DNA of 7,644 nt. It comes from Spirochaetota bacterium. GTDB lineage: Bacteria; Spirochaetota; Leptospiria; Turneriellales; Turneriellaceae. The stretch lies in NCBI GenBank assembly GCA_029561505.1, contig JAKQXK010000101.1, positions 1 to 7,644 of the forward strand, given 5' to 3'. Within the stretch, counting starts at the first letter, position 1. Each line of letters starts with the position of its first letter. Shown one piece after another: positions 6,011 to 7,644 of this stretch. Both the position numbers and the translations under genes were made by a program. The notes under the pieces are model-generated. The model worked only from the letters and a program-made list of their open reading frames with translations, did not search any database and was not told the origin of the DNA.

Positions 6011-7363
6011 ATGCTATACGAGAAGTCGACCGACAATCTCATTAAAAATCTACGCTGTTATATCACCGACCGCCCCGGTTATCTGGGCAAGCTGCTGACC
6101 ACAATCGGCATGCACGGTGGCAACATCGGTGACCTGCGGCTCATTAAACGCGCCGGCCTTACGAATTTGCGCGAGATTGAACTTTATGTGCGCGACCAGA
6201 GCCACATGCAAGATATTCTGCACGCAGTGGGTGAACTCGATGGCATTCAGGTCGATTCGGTTTCAGACGCAGTGCTCGATCTGCACCGCGGCGGCAAAAT
6301 CGAGATGCGCAGCACGGTGCCGGTCGAAAGCGCGGGCGATGTGAGGCGCATCTATACGCCCGGCGTGGCTGCGGTCTGCCGCGCGATTCAGCAAGACCCT
6401 GACCTGATGTACGAATACACATACGTCAAGAACACCGTGGCGATTATCACCAACGGCACCGCGATTCTGGGCCTTGGCGACATCGGCGTGCGCGCCGGCA
6501 TGCCCGTGATGGAAGGCAAAGCGGTGCTGTTCTCAAAACTCGTGGGCATCAACGGCATACCGATTCTCGTTGATTCAAAAGATATCGACACCTGCGTCGA
6601 GACGATTGTCAACATTGCCCCGTCGTTCGGCGCGATCAAGCTCGAAGACTTTCGCGCGCCCGAATGTTTTGCCATCGAAGAAGCTCTCATGAAAAGGCTA
6701 GAAATGCCCATCATGCACGACGACCAGCACGGCACGGCGACGGTTGTGCTCGCCGCGCTACTCAATGCCACGCGCTATGTCGGCGATGATCTGCGGGTGC
6801 TGAGTGTCGGTATTGTCGGCCTCGGCGCGGCGGGCAACGGCATTGCCCGGCTGCTCAAGAGCTTCGGTGTGCAAAAAATCTATGGTGCGGATATCAACGA
6901 CGATGCCAAAGCGCGGCTCGCTGAAATGGGCGGCTCGCCTCTGCCGCTGGCCGATCTCATGCGCGAAGCTCAGGTGGTAGTTACCACAACCGGCGTACCG
7001 AACCTCATAAAACCCGAAATGGTCAGGCCGCGCCAGATCATTCTTGCGCTCTCAAACCCCGACCCTGAAATCAAGCCCGAAGCCGCGATCGAAGCAGGTG
7101 CAGCTTTTGCAGCCGATGGCCGCGGCGTGAACAACGCGCTGGCTTTTCCCGGTATCTTTAAGGGTGCATTGCAGGCACGCGCATCGCGCATCAATAACCG
7201 CATGAAGATAGCCGCTGCCTATGCGATAGCCTCGCTCGCGAACAGCGACCGCAAAGAGCTCGTGCCCGCGCTCTTAAACACCGAAGTGCACCAGCGGGTG
7301 ACCGACGCGGTAGAACGCGCAGCGCTTGAGTCGGGCGCGGTAAAAAAACTCAGCGAAATGTAG
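6011..7363 (+). CDS. Malic enzyme (malate oxidoreductase, decarboxylating) with N-terminal ACT domain, probably NAD-dependent
   Basis: A 450-residue cytoplasmic enzyme converting malate to pyruvate and CO2 with reduction of NAD(P). Residues about 12-85 form an ACT domain (ITDRPGYLGKLLTTIG, then HGGNIGDL, a beta-alpha-beta pattern), a fold that usually binds small ligands such as amino acids. The malic enzyme follows: the YTPGVA box with catalytic Tyr115, GLGDIG (154-159), GKAVLFSKL with Lys170 as the expected general base, metal ligands E212-D213 and D237 or D238 in MHDDQHGTA, the dinucleotide-binding GLGAAGNG (270-277), SNPDP (348-352) and NNALAFPG (374-381). An aspartate at the end of the second Rossmann strand (D294 in GADIND) hints at NAD rather than NADP, an inference only. 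The enzyme is complete, of the short bacterial class. The ATG at 6011 keeps the ACT domain whole but has no clear Shine-Dalgarno sequence. The next gene is convergent, with stops three bases apart. Confidence 0.93.
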   Translation: MLYEKSTDNLIKNLRCYITDRPGYLGKLLTTIGMHGGNIGDLRLIKRAGLTNLREIELYVRDQSHMQDILHAVGELDGIQVDSVSDAVLDLHRGGKIEMRSTVPVESAGDVRRIYTPGVAAVCRAIQQDPDLMYEYTYVKNTVAIITNGTAILGLGDIGVRAGMPVMEGKAVLFSKLVGINGIPILVDSKDIDTCVETIVNIAPSFGAIKLEDFRAPECFAIEEALMKRLEMPIMHDDQHGTATVVLAALLNATRYVGDDLRVLSVGIVGLGAAGNGIARLLKSFGVQKIYGADINDDAKARLAEMGGSPLPLADLMREAQVVVTTTGVPNLIKPEMVRPRQIILALSNPDPEIKPEAAIEAGAAFAADGRGVNNALAFPGIFKGALQARASRINNRMKIAAAYAIASLANSDRKELVPALLNTEVHQRVTDAVERAALESGAVKKLSEM

Positions 7364-7366
7364 CTC

Positions 7367-7644
7367 TCACCGAGGCTTCGCAATACCAAAAAACTGTACC
7401 GAACGCTGCGCGAAGCAGATTTTTTCGCGTGTGAAATATTCACCCGTTTCGCCGCAGGTTTCGGTTACGGGCACCGTGTGCCCCATCGTATTCAGCGTAT
7501 AACCTTCTACGACGGTTTGACCAGAGCGGTTTTTGATTCTCACTCGCTTCACATTGCCGGGCAAAGAAGCCCGAAGTTTACGCTTGCGCTGTAAGCGGTG
7601 AACCCGGCTCCACTGGTCTATGGCTGCCTGCATGCGGCTGAACG
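7367..7644 (-). CDS. C-terminal part of an unrecognised protein (partial at right edge)
   Basis: A minus-strand frame is open from the right edge to a TGA at 7369-7367, at least 91 residues. An internal ATG at 7633-7631 could begin an 88-residue protein, but no purine-rich ribosome binding site is seen in the 11 bases before it, so I favour a gene that starts outside the window. The visible part has a basic region (QRKRKLRASLPGNVKRVRIK) followed by a mixed beta-like region containing VEGYTLNTMGHTVPVTE and two cysteines. Codon use resembles the neighbouring genes and no competing plus-strand frame exists, which supports a real gene. I do not recognise the family. The gene is convergent with the malic enzyme. 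Confidence 0.55.
   Translation of the reverse strand, partial: FSRMQAAIDQWSRVHRLQRKRKLRASLPGNVKRVRIKNRSGQTVVEGYTLNTMGHTVPVTETCGETGEYFTREKICFAQRSVQFFGIAKPR
7375..7425 (+). terminator. Possible intrinsic terminator of the malic enzyme, inside the convergent gene
   Basis: GCTTCGC (7375-7381) can pair with GCGAAGC (7410-7416) across a 28-base loop; an alternative compact hairpin is CTGC-GCGAA-GCAG (7406-7418). Either is followed within a few bases by a T6 run (7420-7425), the arrangement of an intrinsic terminator for plus-strand transcription. It starts 12 bases after the malic enzyme stop and lies wholly within the 3' coding part of the minus-strand gene. The stems are modest and the two structures exclude each other, so efficiency is uncertain. 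Confidence 0.35.

Noticed and set aside
6388..6771. 127-codon minus-strand frame inside the malic enzyme
   Set aside because: It lies opposite highly conserved malic enzyme motifs, and its composition reflects the complement of those codons.
7469..7483. Perfect hairpin GGGCAC-CGT-GTGCCC
   Set aside because: It lies in the middle of the minus-strand coding region, has no T-tract on either side, and a six-pair stem is common in sequence of this GC content.

Overview
The window looks like chromosomal DNA of a spirochaete of the order Leptospirales, probably one of the moderately GC-rich lineages (Turneriella- or Leptonema-like). This is inferred from two tandem 7TM sensors with SpoIIE-type phosphatase domains, a DUF1554-type lipoprotein (a family I know mainly from Leptospira and relatives), use of TTG and GTG starts, and mostly weak Shine-Dalgarno sequences. 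No mobile element, CRISPR array, tRNA or rRNA is visible.

Layout. Positions 1-221 hold an ambiguous open frame running in from the left edge, then a Shine-Dalgarno sequence. Positions 222-3982 hold two paralogous membrane proteins that overlap by ATGA. Each has a signal peptide, a 7TMR-DISMED2-like sensor domain, seven membrane helices, a coiled-coil linker and a PP2C/SpoIIE-like domain. The second has every catalytic motif; the first has lost most of them and is predicted to be a pseudophosphatase. A 100-base gap with a hairpin follows, then a DUF1554-type lipoprotein (4083-4784), a three-histidine-box fatty acid desaturase (4820-5905), a gap with a strong hairpin, and a malic enzyme with an N-terminal ACT domain (6011-7363). 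A convergent gene enters from the right edge on the minus strand and stops three bases from the malic enzyme stop.

How the genes work together. The sensor pair most likely forms one translationally coupled signalling unit: two related extracytoplasmic sensors, one with an active phosphatase output and one with a degenerate output that may bind, inhibit or scaffold. No STAS-domain anti-sigma antagonist or anti-sigma kinase lies in the window, so the substrate is unknown. The lipoprotein, desaturase and malic enzyme look like separate housekeeping or envelope genes on the same strand. Malic enzymes can supply reducing power to lipid synthesis, but the side-by-side position of desaturase and malic enzyme, with a strong hairpin between them, is weak evidence for such a link.

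The best candidate for something undescribed is the active/inactive tandem phosphatase sensor pair. The rest is largely recognisable, with some unusual hairpin placements.
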